Shown here: piece by piece, positions 49,908 to 59,349 of the stretch
Numbering within the stretch: position 1 is the stretch's first letter
How the letters are laid out: the number at the start of each line of letters is the position of its first letter
DNA from: Nitrospira lenta
GTDB lineage: Bacteria; Nitrospirota; Nitrospiria; Nitrospirales; Nitrospiraceae
DNA length: 64,000 nucleotides
Direction of reading: 5' to 3'
Assembly: GCF_900403705.1 (NCBI RefSeq)
Contig: NZ_OUNR01000017.1
Span: 310,001 to 374,000 of the forward strand
The notes under the pieces: generated by a model
Seen by the model: the letters and a program-made list of their open reading frames with translations, nothing else
What the model was told of the DNA's origin: nothing
Database searches by the model: none
Made by a program: the position numbers and the translations under genes

Positions 49908-51089
49908 ATGGCCAGAGAAAGTCCCTCCATGTTTCGTAGCCGACTCCAACAGCTAGATACCCAATCACTGACACGGCATCTCCATACACTTGGCTCTGCG
50001 ACTGGGCCGACTATCCAGCTCGCAGGGCGCACGGTCATCCTGCTGGCCTCCAATGATTACTTGGGTCTCGCCACCCATCCCGACGTCATTTACGCCGCCA
50101 TCCAGGCTACGACGCAGTATGGAACAGGTGCGGGAGCCGCGCGCTTAGTCTGCGGGACACTTCCTCCTCACACGGAGCTGGAACAAGCCCTGGCCACTTT
50201 TAAACAGACCCCATCCGCATTGGTCTATGGATCAGGATACCTTGCGAATATAGGTGTCATCCCCTCGCTCATCACACGAGGCGGGCAGATTTTTGCTGAT
50301 CGGCTCTCTCACGCCAGCCTCATTGATGGGGCTCGGCTCAGTCGCGCCGACCTGCGGGTCTACAGGCATCGAGATCTAAATCACCTCGAGTCCCTCCTCA
50401 AACGAACACCCCCTGGGCGACCCGTGCTCATCGTGACAGACGGTTTATTCAGCATGGACGGCGACCTGGCCCCGCTTCCTGAACTGGCAACGCTGACTCA
50501 ACGATTCGGGGCGACACTCTACGTCGATGATGCCCACGGCACTGGAGTGATGGGCCAATCGGGCCGTGGCACACTTGAGCATTTCGGAGTCGAGGATCGG
50601 ATTCCGTTTCACATGGGCACCCTTGGCAAAGCACTTGGCAGCAGCGGTGCCTATATCGCCGGCCCTACGGACATGATTCAATACCTGGTGAACACCAGCC
50701 GCCCCTTTATGTTTACAACCGCACCGCCACCCGCCTCGGCAGCCGCCGCGCGTGCCGCGCTGACCATACTCCAGCAAGACCCGTCGCGTCGCGCCAGGCT
50801 GTGGCGCAATCGCGACCATTTGTTTGCAGGCCTGACCCGCCTTGGATTTCACCTCACCGACTCCGCCAGCCCGATTCTTCCCATTCTGATCGGTCACGCC
50901 GAGAAGGCGCTCGCCTTTGCCGAACAACTCCTGGCACAAGGAGTCTATGCACCGGCGATCCGCCCACCGACGGTCCCTGATGGATCCAGCCGCATTCGCG
51001 TGACCATCACCGCTGAGCATTCTCCCGAACAGATTGACCTCGCATTGTCAGCATTTGAGCGTGCGGGACAATCGGTGCACCTGCTCTAG
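49908..51089 (+). CDS. bioF: 8-amino-7-oxononanoate synthase
   Basis: 393 residues. The PLP Lys241 is in 'GTLGKALGSSG', with 'VDDAHGTGVMG' and 'SNDYLGLA' typical of the alpha-oxoamine synthase family. It condenses pimeloyl-ACP/CoA with alanine for biotin. Family relatives (glycine C-acetyltransferase, serine palmitoyltransferase) are less likely given the N-terminal pattern, but no other bio gene is adjacent. Start could also be Met8 (49929); neither has a clear ribosome site. Confidence 0.88.
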   Translation: MARESPSMFRSRLQQLDTQSLTRHLHTLGSATGPTIQLAGRTVILLASNDYLGLATHPDVIYAAIQATTQYGTGAGAARLVCGTLPPHTELEQALATFKQTPSALVYGSGYLANIGVIPSLITRGGQIFADRLSHASLIDGARLSRADLRVYRHRDLNHLESLLKRTPPGRPVLIVTDGLFSMDGDLAPLPELATLTQRFGATLYVDDAHGTGVMGQSGRGTLEHFGVEDRIPFHMGTLGKALGSSGAYIAGPTDMIQYLVNTSRPFMFTTAPPPASAAAARAALTILQQDPSRRARLWRNRDHLFAGLTRLGFHLTDSASPILPILIGHAEKALAFAEQLLAQGVYAPAIRPPTVPDGSSRIRVTITAEHSPEQIDLALSAFERAGQSVHLL

Positions 51090-51241
51090 CCGCGGCCCGC
51101 GCTCCGCACCTTCCCGTGAATTTCTTGCTTTCCCGCCTTGCTATGGCATGATGCTCACAAGTCATTCATCAGGGGAAACCGCTGCACCGGCCGCAGTACC
51201 CACGCACGACCGACGACCAGCCTTACTACGGAGTCATACCT

Positions 51242-52306
51242 ATGGATATTTCAAAACTCCTGACATTTTCAGTCAAAGAGGGCGCGTCCGACTGTCATAT
51301 CAGCTCGGGCGAGCCTCCGATGATTCGCATACACGGCGATCTGAAGAAGTTGGATCATCCGGCCCTTACACCGGATGAGACACACGCCCTGATCTACGAC
51401 ATGATGACGGATACTCAGCGAAAAAACTTTGAAGAGCACCGGGAATGCGACTTCTCGTTCGAGTTGGGCGATATCGCTCGCTTCCGCGTGAACGTCTTTG
51501 TGCAGCAGCGCGGACTCGGAGCGGTCTTCCGAAACATCCCCACGGAAATTCTTCCACTTGAAAAGCTCGGCATGCCGCCGACCTTGCGTCAGCTCTGCGA
51601 CAAGGAAAAAGGGCTCATCCTCGTTACCGGGCCAACCGGATCCGGTAAGTCGACGACACTCGCCGCCATGGTCGACTATTTGAACAATACCTTCGAAGGC
51701 CACATCATTACGATCGAAGACCCCATCGAGTTCGTACACAAGTCGAAGAAATGTCTGGTGAACCAACGGGAGCTTGGCGTCCACACGCTGTCCTTTGCCA
51801 ATGCCCTCAAGTCCGCACTTCGCGAAGACCCCGATATCGTGCTCGTGGGGGAAATGCGAGATCTGGACACCATTCAGCTTGCACTGACTGCGGCAGAAAC
51901 CGGGCACCTGGTCTTCGGCACGCTCCACACCTCCAGCGCGCCCAAAACCATCGACCGCATCATCGACGCCTTTCCACCGGCCCAACAGGCGCAGATACGG
52001 ACACAGCTATCAGAAGCATTGGAAGCCGTCATTACTCAGACGCTGCTCAAGAAAAAGACGGGAGGACGCGTCGCGGCACTGGAAATCATGGTTGCAACCA
52101 CAGCCGTCCGCAATCTGATCCGCGAGGCCAAACTCCATCAAATCCCCGGCATCATGCAGGCCAGCCAGAAAGATGGCATGCAGACAATGGACATGGCGTT
52201 ACTCGAGCTGGCGACGCGTGGCGTCGTCACGAAAGCCGAAGCGCAATCGCGCAGCATGAATCCGAACCTCTTCGGATCGGCCGCTTCACTCAGCGGCGCC
52301 GCGTAA
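51242..52306 (+). CDS. pilT: Type IV pilus retraction ATPase
   Basis: 354 residues. Walker A GPTGSGKST (130-138), Asp box 'TIEDPIEF', Walker B 'DIVLVGEMRDLDT', His box 'TGHLVFGTLHT' and the PilT-specific AIRNLIRE-type motif ('AVRNLIRE') are present. The hexamer depolymerises pili and drives twitching. It is followed 25 bases later by a second PilT-like gene. Confidence 0.96.
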   Translation: MDISKLLTFSVKEGASDCHISSGEPPMIRIHGDLKKLDHPALTPDETHALIYDMMTDTQRKNFEEHRECDFSFELGDIARFRVNVFVQQRGLGAVFRNIPTEILPLEKLGMPPTLRQLCDKEKGLILVTGPTGSGKSTTLAAMVDYLNNTFEGHIITIEDPIEFVHKSKKCLVNQRELGVHTLSFANALKSALREDPDIVLVGEMRDLDTIQLALTAAETGHLVFGTLHTSSAPKTIDRIIDAFPPAQQAQIRTQLSEALEAVITQTLLKKKTGGRVAALEIMVATTAVRNLIREAKLHQIPGIMQASQKDGMQTMDMALLELATRGVVTKAEAQSRSMNPNLFGSAASLSGAA

Positions 52307-52331
52307 CCACTGCAAGACCACGGAGACAGGC

Positions 52332-53501
52332 ATGGATATCCGCAGCCTCTTAAAAGTCATGGTCGATCGGGAAGCCTCCGACCTCTACCTCACGGTCGAC
52401 GCGCCCCCGATCTATCGAATCCACGGATCCACGCAACAAACGGACGCGCCCCCGTTCAGCAACGAACAGCTGGAAGCCTTGGCCCTGGCGCTCATGCGCG
52501 GGCAGCAACGGGGAGAGTTCGAAGAAAAAATGGAGATGAACCTGGCGCTCTACTACAAAGAGCTGGGCCGGTTCCGCGTGAATATCTTCCGCCAGAGGGG
52601 CAATGTCGGCCTCGTCTTCCGTCTGATTAAAGCAGAGATTCAATCCGTCGATCAGCTGGAACTCCCGCCGATCATCAAAGACATCGCCATGACGAAACGC
52701 GGGCTCGTGTTGGTCGTCGGCGCCACCGGTTCCGGTAAATCAACCTCGCTCGCGGCCATGATCGACCACCGGAACTCCGTTCACCAAGGGCATATCATCA
52801 CAGTCGAAGATCCGATCGAATTCGTCCACAGCCACAAGAAATCGCTGATCACACAGCGAGAGATCGGCTTCGATACCCTGAGCTTTCAGAATGCCCTGAA
52901 GAATACTCTCCGGCAAGCCCCCGACGTAATTCTCATCGGTGAGGTCCGGGATACCGAAACCATGGAAGCCGCCATCACGTTCGCAGAAACCGGACACTTG
53001 TGCATCGCGACGTTGCACTCGAATAATGCCAACCAGGCCATCGAGCGCATCATGAACTTTTTCCCGGTCGAGCGGCATCCACAAATCTACCTTCAGCTCT
53101 CGCTGAACCTCCGCGCCATTATTTCACAACGTCTCATCCCCTCCCTCGATGGACGGCGCGTGCCGGCGCTGGAAATCATGCTGGATACCCCGCGCGTGAA
53201 GGACCTCGTCAAGAAAGCGGAAATCGATACACTCAAAGAAGCGATGGAGCAGGGAGTTGATGAAGGCTGCCAAACCTTCGACTACGTCCTCTTCCAACTC
53301 TACAAAGCCAATAAGATCAGCCTTGAACAGGCCTTGATCAATGCAGACAGTGCCAACAATCTCCGTCTCAAGATCAAGCTGGAAGGGCTCAAAGGCGATG
53401 ACGCGGTCAATGCCCTACTGGATAAGCACCCTTCACATCAGCAAAGCGACGCGTTCAAGATTCAGGGAAACGGGAATGTAGTCCCACTCAAAAAGCGCTG
53501 A
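52332..53501 (+). CDS. pilU: PilT-dependent retraction ATPase, PilU type
   Basis: 389 residues, homologous to the preceding PilT. Walker A 'GATGSGKST', Walker B 'DVILIGEVRDTET' and His box 'TGHLCIATLHS' are intact. It lacks the AIRNLIRE motif (here 'RVKDLVKKAEID') and has a longer C-terminal tail, the features that separate PilU from PilT. PilU assists retraction under load. The pilin itself is at 39090. Confidence 0.9.
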   Translation: MDIRSLLKVMVDREASDLYLTVDAPPIYRIHGSTQQTDAPPFSNEQLEALALALMRGQQRGEFEEKMEMNLALYYKELGRFRVNIFRQRGNVGLVFRLIKAEIQSVDQLELPPIIKDIAMTKRGLVLVVGATGSGKSTSLAAMIDHRNSVHQGHIITVEDPIEFVHSHKKSLITQREIGFDTLSFQNALKNTLRQAPDVILIGEVRDTETMEAAITFAETGHLCIATLHSNNANQAIERIMNFFPVERHPQIYLQLSLNLRAIISQRLIPSLDGRRVPALEIMLDTPRVKDLVKKAEIDTLKEAMEQGVDEGCQTFDYVLFQLYKANKISLEQALINADSANNLRLKIKLEGLKGDDAVNALLDKHPSHQQSDAFKIQGNGNVVPLKKR

Positions 53502-53534
53502 CGCACGCGTGGCAAACCCATGCCGTTCAATCGC

Positions 53535-54074
53535 TTACTTTGCCGGGACATTCCCCGTCTGATGCTCCAGGTACTCCGCGATCTTCTCCAATGCCAGCGC
53601 GCTCAACTTTGCCCCATACCATACCGGCATCGTCCGCTCCGGATACCCCGGAACAACGAATGCTGCCGGATCGACAACAGACTCCACGACATATTCGTGC
53701 ACGGTGCTGGCTCTCCCTCGATAGGTAGGATCAGCTAGCCGCTGCACTCCCGTCACACCGAGAGTAAGCGGCGGGCCAACTTGGCCATTCGCGCCAGGAA
53801 TTCCAGGAATCACGTGGCACACCGGACAACCGACCTTGGTGAAAACCTCTACGATCGGTTCGTCACCGGACACCAGCGGAATCATCTCTGCCGTCAGCGA
53901 AGTCGGCCCTGCATTCACTGAAACCACGGGGCCGGCTGATGGAGCAGGCTCGATGCGCAGGGTCCACAGTGCATAGAGCAGCACTATCCCCATTACGATC
54001 ATGATCGCAGCACGTTCCGGAGGTGGCGTGGCGCGAGAAGAAGAAGCGGATGATTCGGATGGATCAACCTGCAT
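53535..54074 (-). CDS. Membrane-anchored monohaem cytochrome c
   Basis: 179 residues. One membrane helix (about 22-40) is followed by a periplasmic domain with the haem motif CPVCH (83-87); Met149 in 'TMPVWYG' is the likely sixth ligand. The fold is a small class I cytochrome c. It should carry electrons at the periplasmic face of the inner membrane; partners are not encoded nearby. Its stop faces pilU, 33 bases away. Confidence 0.85.
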   Translation of the reverse strand: MQVDPSESSASSSRATPPPERAAIMIVMGIVLLYALWTLRIEPAPSAGPVVSVNAGPTSLTAEMIPLVSGDEPIVEVFTKVGCPVCHVIPGIPGANGQVGPPLTLGVTGVQRLADPTYRGRASTVHEYVVESVVDPAAFVVPGYPERTMPVWYGAKLSALALEKIAEYLEHQTGNVPAK

Positions 54075-54134
54075 GCGAATTCAAGGATAGTGTTGTGGCA
54101 GCTATTCTACGTTGGAGTAAAGGGACGATCCGGA

Positions 54135-54989
54135 CTACTTCGCCGCATCCAAGGCACATCGAAATCCAACCGTCCGATCTTCAAATTCTGGCTCTGCTGA
54201 AAATCGAGCGGTCACGCGCAACGCCGTCGGCAGATCCGCCCAGGATCCACCACGAAGAATCCGTTTCTCTCCGCTCTTCGGACCCGATGGATCGGTGTCG
54301 GGGCTCTTCTGATAATACTCACGATCATACCAATCGTTCACCCATTCGGCGGCATTCCCCGCCATGTGTGCCAATCCATAGGGACTCCGGCCCCCGTCTT
54401 TCAATCCATGACGCACGCTCATTCCATCCAGTCCACTGCCGACCGGCACTAACGTGATGACCTCACTTACCCAAAGACCCCGGTTGTAGTTCGCAATATC
54501 GACAAAGGGCTGCATCGCCCCCCAAGGGTACCGCCGACCATCAGTCCCCCTGGCCGCTTTTTCCCATTCGGCTTCGGTGGGTAACCGCTTTCCAGCCCAC
54601 ACGCAATAGGCGGCAGCTTCCGTCCAAGTCACCCCAACGACAGGACGATCCTCCAGAGAGCGCCCCGAATCCTCATCGGTAGGGACCGCCTCACCGCGCT
54701 TGCCTAATTCAAGAAATTGCTGATACCGCCCTGATGTGACCTCATATTGATCAATGTAAAACGCTTTGATGGTCACCGTGTGTTCCGGCCGTTCATTTGG
54801 CAATCCGTCATTGGTCCCCATGAGAAATGGCCCGGAGGGAACCAGGAGCATCGGAGCACCATCGTTGCCTTTGATGGCTTCGACAGATTTTGACGGAGCG
54901 CTTTTCGCGGAAGGCAGATCAGCCGCTTCAACCAATGACAGCGCAGCTACCAAGCCAATGAACAGACCGCAGTAGATTCCCCGCCGCAT
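54135..54989 (-). CDS. Exported SUMF1/FGE-fold protein without the catalytic cysteines
   Basis: 284 residues. A signal peptide (about 23 residues) precedes the formylglycine-generating-enzyme fold: 'VPSGPFLMGTNDG', 'FYIDQYEVTSGRYQQF', 'PVVGVTWTEAAAYCVWAGKRLPTEAEWEKAARG', 'GNAAEWVNDWYD' and 'ILRGGSWADLP'. The copper-binding cysteine pair near the C-terminus of true FGE is missing. It is therefore probably a binding or structural relative. Start at 54989 has AGAGG; the longer frame adds an unlikely extension. Confidence 0.85.
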   Translation of the reverse strand: MRRGIYCGLFIGLVAALSLVEAADLPSAKSAPSKSVEAIKGNDGAPMLLVPSGPFLMGTNDGLPNERPEHTVTIKAFYIDQYEVTSGRYQQFLELGKRGEAVPTDEDSGRSLEDRPVVGVTWTEAAAYCVWAGKRLPTEAEWEKAARGTDGRRYPWGAMQPFVDIANYNRGLWVSEVITLVPVGSGLDGMSVRHGLKDGGRSPYGLAHMAGNAAEWVNDWYDREYYQKSPDTDPSGPKSGEKRILRGGSWADLPTALRVTARFSAEPEFEDRTVGFRCALDAAK

Positions 54990-55116
54990 TGTCCGCCCCC
55001 CTCTTGCAGTCATCGCCATCAGCACACACGGCTAGCAAAGAAAGTGTACCCGGCAGGATCCGCAAACACAACGGAAGCCTCAACGGGATACTGAAAAAAT
55101 TGAGTTAAAGAATGGT

Positions 55117-55194
55117 TGGTGTCCCCAACGGGATTTGAACCCGTGTTACTGCCTTGAAAGGGCAATGTCCTAGGCCAGGCTAGACGATGGGGAC
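55117..55194 (-). tRNA. tRNA-Glu (anticodon TTC)
   Basis: Minus strand, 78 bases including encoded CCA. The acceptor stem GTCCCC pairs with GGGGAC, the anticodon arm reads GCCCTTTCAAGGC, and the T-loop is TTCAAAT. Confidence 0.95.
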
Positions 55195-55351
55195 ATAGAA
55201 ACAACGATCGTGGCAAGAACCGCGGGAGTTGTACCACACTCATGAACGCCCTGTCACTACGCCTTTCGCACCTCGGCTCGAGGCCGCTCTAAGCTGTCGG
55301 CATCACCTTCCTTACACCGCATACCGACTCTCGATTGAATGTGGTAAACTC

Positions 55352-55388
55352 GTCCGGCCAACGTCTATGACACTAGCGTTGGCCGGAC
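55352..55388. repeat. Perfect 12-bp inverted repeat in a gene leader
   Basis: GTCCGGCCAACG (55352-55363) and its exact complement (55377-55388) surround 13 bases. It ends 17 bases before the ATG of the lipoprotein at 55406, just ahead of the AAAGGA site. It could be an operator or a 5' hairpin in the message. Confidence 0.8.
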
Positions 55389-55405
55389 CGAGAAAGGACG
55401 CTGCT

Positions 55406-55888
55406 ATGGTCAGATCTACCCTACATTTGGCCGCCGCTGGCCTCGCAATCCTGCTGACGCTCAGCTTCGGATGTACCCACGATACCTATCAACAGCGAGC
55501 CGACATCGTGAAAGACCATGTCGAGGCATTCTACTCACACCTGAAATCTAACCATGTCGAGGCAGCCGTGCGCGAGAACGAGCAAATTGAAGCCATGGCG
55601 AGTCAGATGGGGGAGACGGTTCGGAAACGGGCACAGATGCAGGGCACCACACAAGTAGAACGGGAATTTGCCTTGATGAAAACGGCCAATGAAGCGGCGG
55701 CGCAAAACTGGCTCGCGCTGGGCCAATATTTCTCGATCAAGAAGCAGCCCGCGCAAGCACGTGCCACCTACCAGAGAATTGTCGATACCTATACTAATCC
55801 TACCGACCGTTCATACCGCGAGCAGGCTCAACGGGCGCTGAAAGACCTTGAGATCCTGTCCCCGCCCACGACACACACGCTTCCCTAG
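55406..55888 (+). CDS. Small helical lipoprotein
   Basis: 160 residues. A hydrophobic leader ends in 'LTLSFGC' (Cys23), a slightly atypical lipobox. The mature part is helical and charged, with a TPR-like end ('QPAQARATYQRIVDTY'). Function unknown; likely attached to a membrane facing the periplasm. Start at 55406 has AAAGGA; a frame to 55229 would run through the inverted repeat and a tRNA-proximal region and is not likely. Another lipoprotein gene follows by 22 bases. Confidence 0.78.
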   Translation: MVRSTLHLAAAGLAILLTLSFGCTHDTYQQRADIVKDHVEAFYSHLKSNHVEAAVRENEQIEAMASQMGETVRKRAQMQGTTQVEREFALMKTANEAAAQNWLALGQYFSIKKQPAQARATYQRIVDTYTNPTDRSYREQAQRALKDLEILSPPTTHTLP

Positions 55889-55910
55889 CCTTCGGCTCGA
55901 TATCGCGACC

Positions 55911-56504
55911 ATGCGCTGGACCTATAGATTCCCCACTCTCACTCGATTGTTACTAGGCGGATGGCTGGGCCTCCTGTTGCTCAGCCTCACAGCTCTTCCT
56001 GGATGCGTGCGCCGGATTGAAGTTCATCCGATCCCAAGCCATCCAGCAAGTAGTGCTATTCCCCGCTCACTACAGGTGGCGATCAGCAGCTTGACCATTC
56101 AAGGCGCCGATCACATGCCGGGCATTACACTCCTGGAGTGGCGCACCTCGGATCTCTCTCGCGCCACAATGGAATACGTCCGCAACCGTGGCACATTCGC
56201 ATCCGTGTCCGAAGGGTCCGCAGATCTGGTTATGACAGTAACCGCCAGACTAGCAATGATCGCACGGGGCCCCTACGTCTACCATGTCCGCCTCCAGACA
56301 AACATGGGAACAACGACAGGATCCATCAAGACCTATGATGTGGAACGATCTGCGACCGGATCCTCTGTGCGGTGGGTTACGGCATCCGATCGCGATCCCA
56401 TTGAGGCGGCCCTCCAGTTAGCGCTGGAAGACCTCCTCACGAGTATTGAATCGGATCGGTCGTTGTATCTGGTAAAAGAACCGGTCGGAGGCGATAAATC
56501 CTAG
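55911..56504 (+). CDS. Lipoprotein of unknown function
   Basis: 197 residues. The leader ends in 'LTALPGC' (Cys32). The mature part has a strand-rich pattern around 'SLQVAISSLTIQGA' and 'SADLVMTVTARLAMIARGPYVYHVRLQ', then a C-terminal helix ('AALQLALEDLLTSI'). The layout resembles proteins that assemble in the outer membrane region, but no family is recognised. It follows the other lipoprotein and is probably co-expressed. Confidence 0.75.
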   Translation: MRWTYRFPTLTRLLLGGWLGLLLLSLTALPGCVRRIEVHPIPSHPASSAIPRSLQVAISSLTIQGADHMPGITLLEWRTSDLSRATMEYVRNRGTFASVSEGSADLVMTVTARLAMIARGPYVYHVRLQTNMGTTTGSIKTYDVERSATGSSVRWVTASDRDPIEAALQLALEDLLTSIESDRSLYLVKEPVGGDKS

Positions 56505-56547
56505 TCTGGTGCCGCTACAGACAACACAGCCTCTCTCGGCTTCACCC

Positions 56548-57207
56548 TTATGCAGATTTGGCTTGAATAAACTTTTCCCAAGCCTGCTTGGCCACCGAGG
56601 GAGCCGCCTCGGTGTAATCTGGACAATCGAGGCGTAGCGATTGATCCGCCAGCGGAGCATCGATAAATTGACAATGATGGGATGCCGCACTATTGGGATG
56701 CGCGTTGGGACTAAAATGCTGACAGGACACGCACATCCGTGCCACGGGAATTTCTCCCTGTAACTGTAAGGCTCGAATCATCTTGACGAGAATGGCAAGA
56801 AGGTTGGCCTGCTCCTGCCCTGACAACTGCTGCGTCGCAGCGGCTAATGCTTCCGGCCATCCCGTTCCCACCTGACTGGCCTTCATTCCCTTCGCCGTCA
56901 AATGGACGGTCACCACGCGATTATCCGTATCTGATCGGCGGCGACGGACCAACTGCTTCAATTCCAGCGTACGAATCACTTCCGACGCCGTGGGAAGCTT
57001 GACCGACAGCTCTTTCGCAATGACCGAGACCATCGCGCAACGATTGGGCTGTGTTCGTAAAAACGACAACACCTGAACTTGCAATGGCCCAACTCCCTGC
57101 CGTCCCTGCCGACGCCACGGCCGACTCTTCATTGCCAGGCCAATTTTCGAAAGACCCGTTACCAATCGACCCGGGAGCTCCTCTCGATCAATCTTCATCA
57201 AGGGCAT
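56548..57207 (-). CDS. MarR-family regulator with a C-terminal cysteine cluster
   Basis: 219 residues. The winged-helix part (about 40-150) is of MarR type ('LPTASEVIRTLELKQLVRRRRSDTDNRVVTVHLTAKG'). A further 60 residues carry Cys159, Cys162, Cys179 and Cys195, with His177/His178 beside the third. Four cysteines in this spacing could hold zinc or an iron-sulfur cluster and make the regulator redox- or metal-sensitive. The start at 57207 is preceded by GAGG. No target gene is evident; neighbours are tRNA-Lys and the lipoproteins. Confidence 0.85.
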   Translation of the reverse strand: MPLMKIDREELPGRLVTGLSKIGLAMKSRPWRRQGRQGVGPLQVQVLSFLRTQPNRCAMVSVIAKELSVKLPTASEVIRTLELKQLVRRRRSDTDNRVVTVHLTAKGMKASQVGTGWPEALAAATQQLSGQEQANLLAILVKMIRALQLQGEIPVARMCVSCQHFSPNAHPNSAASHHCQFIDAPLADQSLRLDCPDYTEAAPSVAKQAWEKFIQAKSA

Positions 57208-57409
57208 GTTATGTTCCTCGCTCAAAGTGTGGGAAACCTACGTATAGTAGCCAGTGTATTGGTTGCATTATTGAGACGTCAAGTCTCCCCCTCGTTTTTC
57301 CTAACCCAAAAATCACAACGGTCTCTTTTGATGTATGTTCGTGCGCGTTGACGCAGGATCGACACGGAGGGAGGGGGCATCCTGCCAGGCGCGGATGCCA
57401 TTCGCAACG

Positions 57410-57485
57410 TGGTGAGCCGGCTGGGACTCGAACCCAGGGCCCTCGCCTTAAAAGGGCGATGCTCTACCAACTGAGCTACCGGCTC
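57410..57485 (-). tRNA. tRNA-Lys (anticodon TTT)
   Basis: Minus strand, 76 bases with encoded CCA. The acceptor stem GAGCCGG pairs with CCGGCTC, the anticodon loop is CTTTTAA, and the T-arm is CTGGGTTCGAGTCCCAG. Confidence 0.96.
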
Positions 57486-57559
57486 ACGATGCGAAATGCT
57501 GTCATCCAGCCAGGCGATTGTCAACCCCTGAAGAGTCCAAGGGGCGCCAATCCGGCCGT

Positions 57560-58873
57560 CTAGGAACGTGGGCGACGTCGGGAACACTTCAACGGATTGC
57601 GCAGCGTGACGGTTTCGGTACGCTTGGATCCCGTCGAGATCATATCAATGCGGCAATCCGCCAGCTCTTCAATACGAGCCAGATAACGCTTGGCTTCAGC
57701 AGGAAGCTGTTTATACGTGGTCGCCCCAGTTGTCGAAGCCGTCCAGCCTTTCATCCGTTGATAGACCGGCTCGCACTGCATGAGCGTATCCAGATCAGAC
57801 GGCATTTCTTTATAGAGAACGCCTTCATGCCGATACCCCACGCACACTTTCAATTCTTTGCATCCGTCCAGCACATCCAGCTTTGTGACCGCCAGCGACG
57901 TCAGGCCGTTCACCTGAACCGCGTGGCGCACTACGACCGCGTCGTACCAGCCGCATCGCCGCGGGCGCCCGGTGGTCGAGCCAAACTCACGCCCGCGCTC
58001 CTGCAGCCCCTGGCCCACTTCGTCGGTCAACTCCGTTGGAAACGGTCCGCTTCCGACCCGGGTCGTATAGGCCTTGGCGATCCCCATCGCCGCATCGATC
58101 ATCGTCGGCCCCACACCGGTCCCGGTGCAGGCCCCGCCGGCGGCAGAACTGGACGACGTCACAAAGGGGTAGGTTCCAAAATCGACATCCAAATGCGTGC
58201 CCTGCGCCCCCTCAAACAACACCGTCTTATCCTTGCTGATCGCCCGATTCAACAGTGTGGTCGTATCGACGATATACCCCTTGAGGCGTTCCGCATAACC
58301 CATGTATTGGTCGAAAACCTTGTCGACCTGAAAGGTCTCAACTTTATAGAGCCGTTCCAAAAACCAATTCATTTCGATGAGATTTTCTTCCAGCTTCTTT
58401 CTGAACAGCGCCGGGTTCAACAAATCGCCCATACGAATCCCAACGCGAGCCATTTTATCAGCATAGGATGGCCCGATCCCGCGACCGGTCGTGCCGATCT
58501 TGCGCGACCCCTTCGACTGCTCGGATGCCCGATCGATCGCTTTATGGTACGGCAGAATCATGTGCGCCCGCTGGCTGACAGCAAAATTCTTCCCAAAGGC
58601 AATGCCCAACAATTGGAGCCGATCCATCTCTTCAATCAGCGCTCCCGGATCGACGACCACCCCATTCCCGATGACACACGTGGTGCCGCGATAAAGAATC
58701 CCGGAAGGAATCAGATGGAAAATATAGGTCCCGCGCTCATTGATCACGGTGTGGCCCGCGTTCGAGCCGCCCTGATACCGCACGACAATATTGGCATCCT
58801 TCGCCAAAATATCGACGATCTTGCCCTTGCCTTCATCGCCCCATTGGGCGCCGATTATGACGAGATTTCCCAT
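57560..58873 (-). CDS. purA: Adenylosuccinate synthetase
   Basis: 437 residues. The GTP-binding N-terminus 'GAQWGDEGKGKIVD' and 'GGSNAGHTV' with the catalytic Asp and His are present, as are 'GTTGRGIGPSYADK' (IMP loop) and 'FEGAQGTHLD'. It joins IMP and aspartate on the way to AMP. The start at 58873 has GAGAGGAAG upstream and fits the family N-terminus. The tRNA-Lys gene lies downstream on the same strand. Confidence 0.97.
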   Translation of the reverse strand: MGNLVIIGAQWGDEGKGKIVDILAKDANIVVRYQGGSNAGHTVINERGTYIFHLIPSGILYRGTTCVIGNGVVVDPGALIEEMDRLQLLGIAFGKNFAVSQRAHMILPYHKAIDRASEQSKGSRKIGTTGRGIGPSYADKMARVGIRMGDLLNPALFRKKLEENLIEMNWFLERLYKVETFQVDKVFDQYMGYAERLKGYIVDTTTLLNRAISKDKTVLFEGAQGTHLDVDFGTYPFVTSSSSAAGGACTGTGVGPTMIDAAMGIAKAYTTRVGSGPFPTELTDEVGQGLQERGREFGSTTGRPRRCGWYDAVVVRHAVQVNGLTSLAVTKLDVLDGCKELKVCVGYRHEGVLYKEMPSDLDTLMQCEPVYQRMKGWTASTTGATTYKQLPAEAKRYLARIEELADCRIDMISTGSKRTETVTLRNPLKCSRRRPRS

Positions 58874-59172
58874 ACCACCACTTCCTCTCAGCCCGTTCAA
58901 TCACGAAAAAATGGCTCTGACCCGATGGGGAGATCAGAGCCGCGGGGGCCCATCGTAGGTACCGCCCACCCGTTTGTCAAGCCAATCTCCGTCTAAAATA
59001 CTCAGCGCAGCGCCATCCCCTCACCCCACGCACATCGGCATCAACCCCGCTGGCGGTCCCGATGAAGACCGCTTCCAGCTCTCCTCCATGTTTCGCTTTC
59101 TTGACTGGGTGTGACCTGCGTGTTAGCATGCCAGAACTTCTCGCGGAGTACGTATCTCTAGACCAACGGTGT

Positions 59173-59248
59173 GGGGCTGTAGCGCAGTTGGGAGCGCGCG
59201 TGAATGGCATTCACGAGGTCGCCGGTTCAATCCCGGCCAGCTCCACCA
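59173..59248 (+). tRNA. tRNA-Ala (anticodon GGC)
   Basis: 76 bases with encoded CCA. The acceptor stem GGGGCTG/CAGCTCC contains the G3-U70 pair that marks alanine tRNAs. The anticodon loop is ATGGCAT. Confidence 0.95.
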
Positions 59249-59349
59249 AACCAACCCTCGGTTGAACCACGCCCGCTAGATCGTTAAAGTAATTTGCGCG
59301 CGCGGGCCACCACGTCTCATTCACCTCTCTGCTCGATTGAATAATCGCT

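Noticed and set aside
57518-58996. 492-codon plus-strand open frame, longer than purA itself
   Set aside because: It lies antisense to purA, whose motifs, start and ribosome site are all clear. Its translation is rich in His, Arg, Pro and Gln with no domain, as expected for the complement of GC-rich coding DNA.
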